A stretch of DNA of 64,000 nt from Chitinophaga sp. LS1. Lineage in GTDB: Bacteria > Bacteroidota > Bacteroidia > Chitinophagales > Chitinophagaceae. The stretch is taken from contig NZ_CP128362.1 of the NCBI RefSeq assembly GCF_034274695.1, positions 2,108,001-2,172,000 on the forward strand, in the 5' to 3' direction. The notes under the pieces were generated by a model, which was not told the origin of the DNA, did no database searches, and saw nothing but the letters and a program-made list of their open reading frames with translations. Of the stretch, positions 8,993 to 16,510 are shown piece after piece. The translations under genes were made by a program, and so were the position numbers. Within the stretch, counting starts at the first letter, position 1; each line of letters starts with the position of its first letter.

Positions 8993-11900
8993 TTAAAATT
9001 GTAATTCACTCTCTTCCTCGAGGTCATGCAGTGCGATGTGCAGCTTATGATCCTTCACAAAGTTGCACCATACGCAGTCTTCTTTACCACATCCGGTATA
9101 GAAGTCTTTGTTCTGGATTTTGGTCCAGGTGTCCACGATCTGCTGTGTTACAGCTGCGATATCGTCTGCTGTGATAAACACTTTTTCCTTGTGATAAACC
9201 TTTTGCTTATTTGGCTCGATGAAGTCAAATTCTGTACTGGATACCTGCCAGCTCTTGGAGCGGTAGTTGTCCAGCATGATCTTATAAAATACAGCCTGGC
9301 GCCAGTAGTCGCCGCCGTTTGGATTTTTCTCGTTTGGACGGTCAAACTTTTTGTAGTCTTTGATGGCTTTTTCGTAATCACCGGTTTTGTAGTCCACTAC
9401 ATTCACCTGATTGCCTTCAAATTCCAGTTTATCCACCTTTCCTTTTAGCGGTACGCCACTCACTACGATATTGCGCACATTCCTTTCCACACTTACAATT
9501 TTGTTCCAGGTGCCGATGTAGGTATCGTAGTAGTTGGCCAGAATATCCTTTCCATACTCCATCCTTCTTTCAAAAGATTCGCGGGTAAAGCATTCGCGAT
9601 TACGGCGCATGCTCCATACGAAGTCTTTGATGAATTCTTCGCGGGTAGGGAAGGCGTTGTTGCCCGCTTCCTGCATTTTCTGGAAGAGTTTTTCCAGTGC
9701 ATAGTGTACGGCAGAACCAAATTCGGTATTCTCTGAGCGTCCTGTGGGGATGCGTACGAGGTTTTTATAGAAGAAGCCCAGTGGGCAGTCCAGGTAATTG
9801 TTCAACGCAGTCACGTTCATGGTAAAGCTGGAGAGCAGGTTGTCGATGAACAACTGATCTGCACGGGCAATTTCCGGTGCCAGGTTTTTGCTGTAGTGGA
9901 GAGATTCGAAGGCGAAAAGCGCTTCGTCGGAAAGTTCCACTTTTTCGTTTGGCAACTGGTGTTGTTCCAGTATTTCGGTGATGAACATGCTGGGTTCCAG
10001 TGGCTTTCCGTCCAGTCTGAATTCCGGGTAACTGATGTACAGGTATTTTTCTGCACGGGTGATTGCCACATAAAAGAGGCGGCGCAGTTCCTGTTCATCT
10101 GAACTGATGGATTGTGTAGCAAATACCGTATCGGGGAAGGAGAAACCGCTGTTGTTTTTCTTCTTCTTTTCCCAGAGGTGGGAGTTGGTGCCTGCCAGGA
10201 AAATATATTCGAATTCCAGGCCTTTTGAACCGTGTGCTGTGATCAGGTTAATACCCTTTTCATTGCCGGACACCTGTACCAGTGGAATCGGAATTTTATT
10301 GGCTTCCATGAGGTCTACCATTTCTACAAATGGTACGAGGCTCAGGTCAGGATTACGGCGGGTTTCTTCTTTGATAAAATCGAAGAGTGCCTGCAATACT
10401 TTCATTAGCCACATCTTCTCAGGCGAATCCATAATATGGGAGAGGATACCTCCTTCGCTGATAATGCTGGCAAAGAGTTGTTGCAGGGTGAGATTATGTG
10501 CTTCTTTGATCCATCCTTCCAGCATTTTGCTCATCTCCATCATGGCCTGTTCAGGGGCTTCAGTAAAGAGTGTGAGGTTACGGGTGGCCTGCCACTCCTG
10601 CAGGTATTGACGCATGGAAGATTTCTCCGCATATCCTTTTTCGGCAACCCGTATACTTACTTTCGCTATTTCGACAGGTGGTATATCGTAGAAATCAAAG
10701 TGCATGATTTTAAAGAGCAGATCGTCTCCGCTGTAAGGCGTATCCAGTTCAGCTGCCAGGTAGCGAAGTATGGTGAGTACTTTTCGTGCAAACGGATTTT
10801 CAAAAATGTTCACATGCTTTTTGGAATAGAATGGAATGCCTTTGAGCCGGAAGTATTGCGCCAGCTCTTCGCCAAAGCGATTCTCACGGTAAATCACTGC
10901 TATCTTGCCGGCGGGAACGCCTTTTTCAAGCAGTGCTACCATGGTGTTTGTCAATCCGGCCATTTCATCGCGGGGCGTGTTATAGCGCTGGATGACGGGT
11001 GTGATATTGAGGTGCATCAGCTTCTCGTTGCTGGACGTTAGTTGTTTACTAAGGCCAGGCAGCTGATTTACCAGACGGGAATCGCCGTTATTGTCAATCA
11101 GGGTCATGGAGGCATCCAGGATATTCTGGACAGAACGGTAGTTCTGTGTAAGCACGATGGTGAGCAGGGTTTCTGCAAAGCCCCCGGCAAACTGTTCCAT
11201 ATTCTCAATATTTGCACCCTGAAAGCGATAGATGGATTGATCGTCATCGCCTACTACGAATACGTTTGGCAATTCCTCGCCATTGATGAGTTGCTGTATG
11301 AGTTTATTCTGGGTACCACTGGTATCCTGGTACTCATCGACGAGTATGTATTGAAAGCGTTCTTTGTAGTCAGCGAGTAGGTTGGGGTTTTGTTCAAAAG
11401 CCCTGATCACCCAGTTGATCATATCGTCAAAGTCATACCGGTTAGCGGCATGCATGAGGGAGGTGAACACGAGGAACTGCTCTACAGCAGCTTCCAGGCG
11501 GGCCATCTTTTCCGCTTCGGCTTCAATTTTATCAGTGCGGATATCGCCTTTTTTAAAATTTTTGGTCGCTCTTTTGCAGATAAATTCATCACGGTTTGGC
11601 AGGTCGTCAATATAAGTTTTAATGGCGCCTTTGATGTAATCAACAGTCCAGCCTTCCCGCTTCATGGTGGAGAAGAGGTTGGAAAGGTTGTTCATATCAA
11701 AGTATACATCGCCACGATAGCGTTTCAGAGGATTTTGCTTATCAAATCCGTCGATAAGTTTTTTGAGCAGCTGTATTTTTTCCAGCTCGGATATCGGATC
11801 AAGGCTATTCTTTTCAAAAAAGCCAAGGTTGTCCTGTATCACTTCGTTACAGAAGGAGTGGAAGGTATGAATATTGACACGGTAAGAATCGGGGCCGATG

Positions 11901-12151
11901 AAATCGGTGAGTCGTTTACGCATGGCGACGGTACCCGCATCGGTGTAAGTAAGGCAGAGAATATTTTGTGGTAAAAAGTCTGTATCGCGCAGAATTTTGC
12001 CGATACGCGATGCCAGGATCTGCGTTTTGCCGGTACCGGGACCGGCTATCACCATCACAGGGCCTTCGGTATTATCAACGGCTTCCCGCTGTCGTTCGTT
12101 CAACCGATTATATACTTCCTCGAAACGTTGTTGATATTGATCTCTGGACAT
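8993..12151 (-). CDS. UvrD/PcrA-type helicase fused to a RecB-family nuclease
   Basis: A 1052-residue protein. The helicase half has Walker A (GPGTGKT, about residue 39), LCLTYTDAG, the Walker B-type DEYQDT, GDDDQSIYRF, QNYRS and late motif GSKGLEF...YVAITRAE, all of superfamily 1 helicases. The C-terminal quarter has a PD-(D/E)XK nuclease core (GKVDKLEF then VVDYKTGD near residue 930). One cysteine near residue 790 (LDCPLGFFY) and three near 1020 (CGKEDCVWC) fit the iron-sulfur staple of AddB-type nucleases. It should unwind and degrade DNA ends in double-strand break repair. ATG 12151 starts at MSRDQYQQRFEEVYNRLN; a 12-residue upstream extension lacks similarity. Confidence 0.9.
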   Translation of the reverse strand: MSRDQYQQRFEEVYNRLNERQREAVDNTEGPVMVIAGPGTGKTQILASRIGKILRDTDFLPQNILCLTYTDAGTVAMRKRLTDFIGPDSYRVNIHTFHSFCNEVIQDNLGFFEKNSLDPISELEKIQLLKKLIDGFDKQNPLKRYRGDVYFDMNNLSNLFSTMKREGWTVDYIKGAIKTYIDDLPNRDEFICKRATKNFKKGDIRTDKIEAEAEKMARLEAAVEQFLVFTSLMHAANRYDFDDMINWVIRAFEQNPNLLADYKERFQYILVDEYQDTSGTQNKLIQQLINGEELPNVFVVGDDDQSIYRFQGANIENMEQFAGGFAETLLTIVLTQNYRSVQNILDASMTLIDNNGDSRLVNQLPGLSKQLTSSNEKLMHLNITPVIQRYNTPRDEMAGLTNTMVALLEKGVPAGKIAVIYRENRFGEELAQYFRLKGIPFYSKKHVNIFENPFARKVLTILRYLAAELDTPYSGDDLLFKIMHFDFYDIPPVEIAKVSIRVAEKGYAEKSSMRQYLQEWQATRNLTLFTEAPEQAMMEMSKMLEGWIKEAHNLTLQQLFASIISEGGILSHIMDSPEKMWLMKVLQALFDFIKEETRRNPDLSLVPFVEMVDLMEANKIPIPLVQVSGNEKGINLITAHGSKGLEFEYIFLAGTNSHLWEKKKKNNSGFSFPDTVFATQSISSDEQELRRLFYVAITRAEKYLYISYPEFRLDGKPLEPSMFITEILEQHQLPNEKVELSDEALFAFESLHYSKNLAPEIARADQLFIDNLLSSFTMNVTALNNYLDCPLGFFYKNLVRIPTGRSENTEFGSAVHYALEKLFQKMQEAGNNAFPTREEFIKDFVWSMRRNRECFTRESFERRMEYGKDILANYYDTYIGTWNKIVSVERNVRNIVVSGVPLKGKVDKLEFEGNQVNVVDYKTGDYEKAIKDYKKFDRPNEKNPNGGDYWRQAVFYKIMLDNYRSKSWQVSSTEFDFIEPNKQKVYHKEKVFITADDIAAVTQQIVDTWTKIQNKDFYTGCGKEDCVWCNFVKDHKLHIALHDLEEESELQF

Positions 12152-12162
12152 GACTATATTTG
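12131..12162 (+). promoter_or_regulatory. Bacteroidota-type promoter of the SRPBCC gene
   Basis: TTG (12131-12133), 21 bases, TATATTTG (12155-12162). It overlaps the start of the divergent helicase gene. Transcription would start near 12169, about 37 bases before the SRPBCC start codon. Confidence 0.6.
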
Positions 12163-12205
12163 AAAATGGATTAGCATCTGGCGACACTAAAATATATATG
12201 AAGTT

Positions 12206-12667
12206 ATGGCAAAAATCTATCGGTTGCGGTATGAGCAGGTATTAAATACATCAATATCGGAGGCATGGATGTTTTTTTCCCGGGCAGATAACCTGGGAAA
12301 AATCACGCCCTCGTATATGCGATTTGACATTACTTCGCCTGTGACAGATCAACCTATTTACGCAGGGGAAATTATTACTTACACTATTCATCCTGTATTG
12401 GGTATACCACTTAGCTGGATGACGGAAATTACACATGTGAAGGACGGTGTGTACTTTGTGGATGAGCAGCGGAAGGGGCCCTATGGTCTGTGGCATCACC
12501 AGCATCATTTTGAGGAAGTGAAAGAGGGCGTAAAGATGACTGACATCGTACACTACTCACTGCCATTAGGTCTTTTGGGTAGGGTCGCACATGCTCTTTT
12601 TGTACGGCGTCAGCTAGAGGGAATCTTTGCCTACAGGCGAAAGAAGATTCAGGAGTTCTTTGTATGA
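12206..12667 (+). CDS. SRPBCC family protein
   Basis: A 153-residue cytoplasmic protein. The opening (YRLRYEQVLNTSISEAWMFFSRADNLGKITP) and the pattern ITYTIHPVLGIPLSWMTEITHV are typical of SRPBCC (START/Bet v1) proteins, whose helix-grip fold encloses a hydrophobic ligand. The last helix (residues about 125-150) is also present. Relatives are often annotated as cell-division inhibitor-like or polyketide cyclase-like, but no ligand can be predicted here. It is divergent from the helicase gene and is followed by a sigma factor gene from which it is separated by 76 bases. Confidence 0.8.
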   Translation: MAKIYRLRYEQVLNTSISEAWMFFSRADNLGKITPSYMRFDITSPVTDQPIYAGEIITYTIHPVLGIPLSWMTEITHVKDGVYFVDEQRKGPYGLWHHQHHFEEVKEGVKMTDIVHYSLPLGLLGRVAHALFVRRQLEGIFAYRRKKIQEFFV

Positions 12668-12691
12668 CATTTATATGTTATAACAAGAAAG

Positions 12692-12722
12692 TTGATGGTT
12701 ATTGGTAGAATAGCTATCTTAG
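12692..12722 (+). promoter_or_regulatory. Possible promoter of the first sigma factor gene
   Basis: TTG (12692-12694), 20 bases, TATCTTAG (12715-12722). The -7 box has one mismatch to TAnnTTTG. Transcription would start near 12729, about 15 bases before the TTG start codon. Confidence 0.4.
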
Positions 12723-12743
12723 TTATAGTTAAACCGACAACAT

Positions 12744-13247
12744 TTGGGACAGGCTGCTGTTCATATTGATGAGCATTTACTGATTGAACGCTTGATTGCT
12801 GATGACCCCGGGGCCAGGGAGTTATTGTATGACTACTATGGCCCAGCTCTTTTCAGTTTAATTTTACAAGTGGTTCCTGATAATAAAAAGGCTGAGGACA
12901 TCCTTACTACTGTGTTTGTACGTATATATAGTGAGGTATATACCTACAAGCAGTCCGGCAACGCCACGCTCTTCGGATGGATGATGCGCCTGACAAGGGA
13001 AATAGCCCTTTCGGAGGGATGTCATACAGATGGGAAAATAGTGGGTGGAGTCACTATTCAGGGACAACATTCGCTACAGCGATTTACCAACACCCTGCCA
13101 CAGGAAAAACAAAAAATCTTTTACCTGTGCTACTTCAAAGGCTTGCCTAAAGAAGCAATCGCTAGGATGATGGGGGTGGAAGCAGAAATGATAGCTGGAC
13201 AGATGAAGGAAATTATGGTGGCTTTCAGAAATTTTTTAAGAAATTAA
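12744..13247 (+). CDS. ECF-type RNA polymerase sigma factor
   Basis: A 167-residue protein with the two helical domains of extracytoplasmic function sigma factors: region 2 (LIADDPGARELLYDYYGPALFS ... EDILTTVFVRIY) and region 4 (LPQEKQKIFYLCYFKGLPKEAIARMMGV), which holds the helix-turn-helix. No ATG lies between the upstream in-frame TAG at 12726 and the conserved region, so TTG 12744 is the most likely start. Its stop codon directly touches the start of the next gene, a membrane anti-sigma-like protein, so the two are translated together. The set of promoters it reads is unknown. It lies in the same orientation as two further anti-sigma-like or envelope genes. Confidence 0.85.
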   Translation: MGQAAVHIDEHLLIERLIADDPGARELLYDYYGPALFSLILQVVPDNKKAEDILTTVFVRIYSEVYTYKQSGNATLFGWMMRLTREIALSEGCHTDGKIVGGVTIQGQHSLQRFTNTLPQEKQKIFYLCYFKGLPKEAIARMMGVEAEMIAGQMKEIMVAFRNFLRN

Positions 13248-13739
13248 TTGGAACTGGATCACTACATACAAAGCGGTATCATAGAGAGCTATGTACTTGG
13301 GCTTGCTACCAACGTAGAGGTAGAAGAGCTTCAATATATGCGCAGGCTCTACCCGGAACTCAACAGTGAAATAGCTGCTGTGGAGAAGCGTATGGAAAGA
13401 CAGGCGTTTGCAGAGGCTGTATTGCCTCCTGAGCGTCTGAAGGACCGGATCTTCCAGCGGATCAACTGGCGGGAAGAAGATTATCATGACACCACTGATT
13501 ATCGCAGATCCAATCAAAACCAACAGGCTAATTACAATAACACCTATATCAATATCCAGCCAAAGGATAATCAATACATCACCGTGCACAAGTGGTGGAA
13601 AGTGTTTTTCATTGCTGTATTTATTCTCTCAAAGGTTTGTCTGGCTTCTGCAATTTACTTCTACCTGAAGTACCAGATGCAGGACAAAAAGCTGGAACAA
13701 GTAGCTCCCCGTGCAGAATTACCTGCCAATTCCAGGTGA
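13248..13739 (+). CDS. Anti-sigma factor-like membrane protein
   Basis: A 163-residue protein starting at TTG directly after the sigma factor stop codon. The first 70 residues form helices with the pattern HYIQSGIIESYVLGLA ... YPELNSEIA, typical of cytoplasmic anti-sigma domains of the RskA type in Bacteroidota. A single membrane segment follows (about residues 118-140, from KVFFIAVFILSKV), then a short tail of about 20 residues outside. No zinc-binding His/Cys cluster is present. It should hold the sigma factor at the membrane until a signal arrives. The next gene is a paralogue with the same layout, so the locus carries two anti-sigma-like proteins. Confidence 0.72.
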   Translation: MELDHYIQSGIIESYVLGLATNVEVEELQYMRRLYPELNSEIAAVEKRMERQAFAEAVLPPERLKDRIFQRINWREEDYHDTTDYRRSNQNQQANYNNTYINIQPKDNQYITVHKWWKVFFIAVFILSKVCLASAIYFYLKYQMQDKKLEQVAPRAELPANSR

Positions 13740-13786
13740 TTTTTCCTATCAAAAGCACAAAAAAGTAATATAATTCAGATTTTAAT

Positions 13787-14317
13787 TTGACATTTGCGAA
13801 GGCATGTGAAGTTGACCTTGGGGGGAACACATGGTTTCACCTTCTTATTTATCACCCTCTGGATTTACAAGATTACATAGATAGTGGCATTATTGAAAGC
13901 TATCTGCTGGGGCTTGCCTCAGTAGAGGAGGAAGCATTGCTGGAACGCATGCGTTACATCTACCCTGAGCTGGAAACAGAAATCGCCATGGCCGAGTACC
14001 GGCTGCAAAGAATCACCGAAGCGGGAAGTGTGACTCCTCCCGCAAAAGTCTGGAATAAGATTGCTGCTCAAATCAGCTGGGAAAAACCTCCCAGGGATAA
14101 AAGGCCGTCGCCTGAAAATCCGACCTATATTTTACAGCCCCGCAACTATACGATGACAGTAAGCATCTGGTGGCGTTGTGCAGTTATTGCGATGGGTATG
14201 ATTATTATAGCTTTAACAGCTACCACCATTTATTTTTATAACCGTTTTCATCAGATGGAAGACCGATTTCTCCGCACGCTGTCCAACATAGAACAGCAAC
14301 AGCAAACCCATAGGTAG
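13787..14317 (+). CDS. Second anti-sigma factor-like membrane protein (paralogue)
   Basis: Up to 176 residues. It repeats the layout of the gene before it: LQDYIDSGIIESYLLGLA, YPELETEIAMAE, a segment ending ISWE, a TYILQPRNY strand and a single membrane helix (about residues 130-152), with a short Gln-rich tail. The reading frame opens at TTG 13787, but similarity to the paralogue begins only at about 13859 (a CTG codon), and no in-frame ATG lies between. The true start is therefore uncertain, and the first 24 residues may not be translated. The pair probably arose by tandem duplication. It may bind the sigma factor at 12744 or modulate its partner. Confidence 0.68.
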   Translation: MTFAKACEVDLGGNTWFHLLIYHPLDLQDYIDSGIIESYLLGLASVEEEALLERMRYIYPELETEIAMAEYRLQRITEAGSVTPPAKVWNKIAAQISWEKPPRDKRPSPENPTYILQPRNYTMTVSIWWRCAVIAMGMIIIALTATTIYFYNRFHQMEDRFLRTLSNIEQQQQTHR

Positions 14318-14400
14318 GTTTGGTACACTTCTTGTCTTTTCTTATCTCTAGCTGGTAACTAATTGCGTTACTGCCTTTTTAACATTTAAATATTTCTTAC

Positions 14401-14904
14401 ATGAAGCATCTTACATTAGCAGCATTGTGCTTGCTGGCATCTCTTTTCACCATATCCTGCAAGACCCAGTCAGGGGCAGCTACCAATACGAATGTGAGCG
14501 CAAGCAAGGGTAATATAAAAGGAAACTGGGTTATCACTGATATCAGCTTTGAAGGGATTCCACAGCATTCAAAAGTTACTGTTTTTGACCAGGCTTCTTA
14601 TAGTTGCTTTAAAGGTAGCCAGTGGATATTCCCAAATAATGAGACAAACGGTTCTTTTACACTGACGAATACCGACGATGGTTGTAGCACAGCTTCACAG
14701 CCTATTGTATGGTCTATTTACAAAGCAGGGGGTGTAGAAATGTTACAGTTCAAAAAGATTGGTGGTGGTGTAAAAGCGAAGAATGTGGCAGAAGGATACC
14801 GTCTCGAGATCAGCTCCCTGGATAAAACTACTATGGTATGGAGAGCTGCGGTGAACTACGAGGACAAAACAGGATATATCATTTACACGCTACAGCGTAG
14901 CTAA
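14401..14904 (+). CDS. Lipocalin-like lipoprotein
   Basis: A 167-residue protein. The signal peptide ends with the lipobox TISC (cysteine at residue 20), so it should be a lipoprotein. The body starts with IKGNWVITDISFEGIP, has FKGSQWIFPNNETNGSFTL in the middle and TGYIIYTLQRS at the end, a pattern of short beta strands seen in lipocalin-like lipoproteins of Bacteroidota. The start is the ATG that begins a clear signal peptide. It follows the anti-sigma pair in the same direction but a gap of 83 bases makes co-transcription uncertain. A terminator follows. Ligand and role are unknown. Confidence 0.75.
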   Translation: MKHLTLAALCLLASLFTISCKTQSGAATNTNVSASKGNIKGNWVITDISFEGIPQHSKVTVFDQASYSCFKGSQWIFPNNETNGSFTLTNTDDGCSTASQPIVWSIYKAGGVEMLQFKKIGGGVKAKNVAEGYRLEISSLDKTTMVWRAAVNYEDKTGYIIYTLQRS

Positions 14905-14919
14905 GGAATAAACAACTGA

Positions 14920-14946
14920 AACCGGCTGAAAGGGCCGGTTTTTTAT
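14920..14946. terminator. Terminator between the lipocalin-like gene and the LysR gene
   Basis: AACCGGC (14920-14926) pairs with GCCGGTT (14934-14940) and a T run follows on the plus strand. The two flanking genes converge on it. Confidence 0.82.
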
Positions 14947-14947
14947 T

Positions 14948-15850
14948 TTATAGTTGTTGTGGTTCGGCATGTTGTCTGGCAAAGCGCATAAACAGTTGCG
15001 CTAATTTATCCTGCTGTCCCTGCAGGTATATAAAATGGAACTTTCTCACCAGTTTAAAGTTCTTGACTGGCAGGATCTTGAATTCTCCTGCTTCCAGCTC
15101 CCGCTGTACTGCTTTGAGGGAGAGAAATGCAGCGCATGGTGCATGGTGCAGGTAAGATTTTATACTCTCTGTACTACCCATGTACATAGCTATCTGCAGG
15201 TCGGTCAGCTTTAGTTTTAATCTTTTCAGTTCATCCGTAATTACTTCCAGTGTACCTGAGCCGTGTTCACGCATGAGCAGGGGAATATTTTTAAGATTTG
15301 CTGCATTTAATGGAGTATTGTCACCGTAGTTGTAGTTGACATTTCCAATCAGGACTATTTCGTCTTTTGCAATTTCCACATACTTGAGGACCGGATTTTT
15401 TGAACGGCCTTCTATGAGACCCAGTTGAATATTTTTGTCAAAGAGGGCCTGTTCTATCTGTTCGGTATTGCCACTGATCAGGGAAGCTGTGATTTCAGGA
15501 TAGCGTTGGTTAAACTGTGCCAGTAAGGGTGGTATGAAGTATTGTGCGATAGTGGTACTTGCACCTAAAGCCAGCAGGCCGCCCTGTTCATGTTTGAGCT
15601 GGTTGATCTCGTATTCGAGATTGCGGTAGCTGGTAAAGATATCGTCTGCATGTTTGAGCATCACCTGTCCTGCACGGGTAATCTTGATACGGTTGCCTAT
15701 TCGTTCAAAGAGGGCCATACCCAGCTGTTGTTCCAGTTCGTGAATGTGTTTGGTCACGGCGGGCTGGGAAATAAATAACTCTTCGGCTGCTTTGGTAAAG
15801 CTGAGGCGCCGGGCTACTGTATAAAACACTTTTAACCTGAAGTCCAACAT
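14948..15850 (-). CDS. LysR family transcriptional regulator
   Basis: A 300-residue protein of standard LysR length. The first 60 residues hold the winged helix-turn-helix (FYTVARRLSFTKAAEELFISQPAVTKHIHELEQQLG), followed by a linker helix and a substrate-binding domain with LALGASTTIAQYFIPPLLAQF and IQLGLIEG segments as in the CysB/YeiE branch. LysR regulators are usually tetramers that respond to a small ligand. The divergent neighbour usually points to the target, but the flanking gene here runs in the same direction, so no target can be named. The start is ATG 15850, where the conserved N-terminus begins. Confidence 0.93.
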   Translation of the reverse strand: MLDFRLKVFYTVARRLSFTKAAEELFISQPAVTKHIHELEQQLGMALFERIGNRIKITRAGQVMLKHADDIFTSYRNLEYEINQLKHEQGGLLALGASTTIAQYFIPPLLAQFNQRYPEITASLISGNTEQIEQALFDKNIQLGLIEGRSKNPVLKYVEIAKDEIVLIGNVNYNYGDNTPLNAANLKNIPLLMREHGSGTLEVITDELKRLKLKLTDLQIAMYMGSTESIKSYLHHAPCAAFLSLKAVQRELEAGEFKILPVKNFKLVRKFHFIYLQGQQDKLAQLFMRFARQHAEPQQL

Positions 15851-15867
15851 GCGATAAATGTACGAAA

Positions 15868-15898
15868 ATAAAAAAGCTGGCCTGTAATAGCCAGCCTT
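15868..15898 (-). terminator. Terminator of the lysine-rich secreted protein gene
   Basis: GCTGGC (15876-15881) pairs with GCCAGC (15890-15895). The A-rich run at 15865-15875 gives a T tail on the minus strand. Confidence 0.75.
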
Positions 15899-15907
15899 TT
15901 ACAATAA

Positions 15908-16183
15908 TTAAGCTTTCTTTTTAGTGTTAGTTGCTTTAACGTCTTTGTTCTCCTTGAAACGTTTGTCAGGAGTACCATCTTTCTTTTTAGGTCCACTGGC
16001 AGTCTTAGTTTCTTTGTTCTCCTTATAACGTTTATCAGGCGTACCGTCTTTCTTCATCTTTTGAGCATCCTGTTTAGCTTCAGTTTTTGGCTTGTCTTGT
16101 TTTTGCTGTGCGGCAGGAGTCTGTGCAAACGCGATAGAAGCACCCATGAGCAGGGCGAATACGCCAGTCAGAAACTTTTTCAT
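15908..16183 (-). CDS. Secreted lysine-rich repeat protein
   Basis: A 91-residue protein from ATG 16183 (a further ATG lies at 16195). It has a signal peptide ending SIAFAQ, then a very polar body. The body contains two copies of the 14-residue unit KKDGTPDKR-Y/F-KENK (about residues 43-57 and 66-80). Lys, Asp, Thr and Glu make up most of the mature part and no hydrophobic core is visible, so it is likely disordered. The repeat is reminiscent of small exported proteins common in Bacteroidota, without a known role. It may bind nucleic acid, polysaccharide or calcium, but nothing in the sequence shows which. Confidence 0.75.
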   Translation of the reverse strand: MKKFLTGVFALLMGASIAFAQTPAAQQKQDKPKTEAKQDAQKMKKDGTPDKRYKENKETKTASGPKKKDGTPDKRFKENKDVKATNTKKKA

Positions 16184-16300
16184 AGTGTTGTTCATTTTAA
16201 ATTAAAAAGTATAGAAAATATTACTTCAATGCTGGTTTAAGCGACTGGTACTTAGAATTTTAAACCGTAGTTCTCACATATAAAATACGTATATATACGC

Positions 16301-16332
16301 TTGACTCAGGGCCTCTGTCAGGCGTACCTTTG
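16301..16332 (+). promoter_or_regulatory. Possible promoter of a small RNA
   Basis: TTG (16301-16303), 21 bases, TACCTTTG (16325-16332). The -7 box matches the consensus. No long gene follows on this strand before the terminator at 16477-16506. Confidence 0.5.
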
Positions 16333-16339
16333 TATCACC

Positions 16340-16510
16340 TGACAATAAGATAATTAACCCCAAAAACTTATTTGAATGTTAAAGAAAACGATGTATCGAT
16401 TGTCTGACTATATATTATAACCCCAACTATTGATTTTAGTTCGTCCGTTAACCTCAAGAACACGCATAAAGATGCGAGGGCTGTTGGTTCACAACAGCCC
16501 TTATTTATTT
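16340..16510 (+). ncRNA. Candidate small RNA or mini-mRNA
   Basis: The stretch between a consensus-like promoter (16301-16332) and a strong hairpin with a T-rich tail holds no recognisable gene. It contains one tiny frame, ATG 16376 to TAA 16420 (14 codons, starting MLKKTMYRL). The product could be a regulatory RNA of about 170 bases or a message for this peptide. No match to a known RNA family could be made by eye. Confidence 0.35.
16477..16506. terminator. Bidirectional terminator (ispG and candidate small RNA)
   Basis: A perfect 10-base stem (16477-16486 AGGGCTGTTG with 16492-16501) and a 5-base loop, followed by a T-rich tail on the plus strand. It lies just past the ispG stop, so it may serve both strands. 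Confidence 0.8.
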
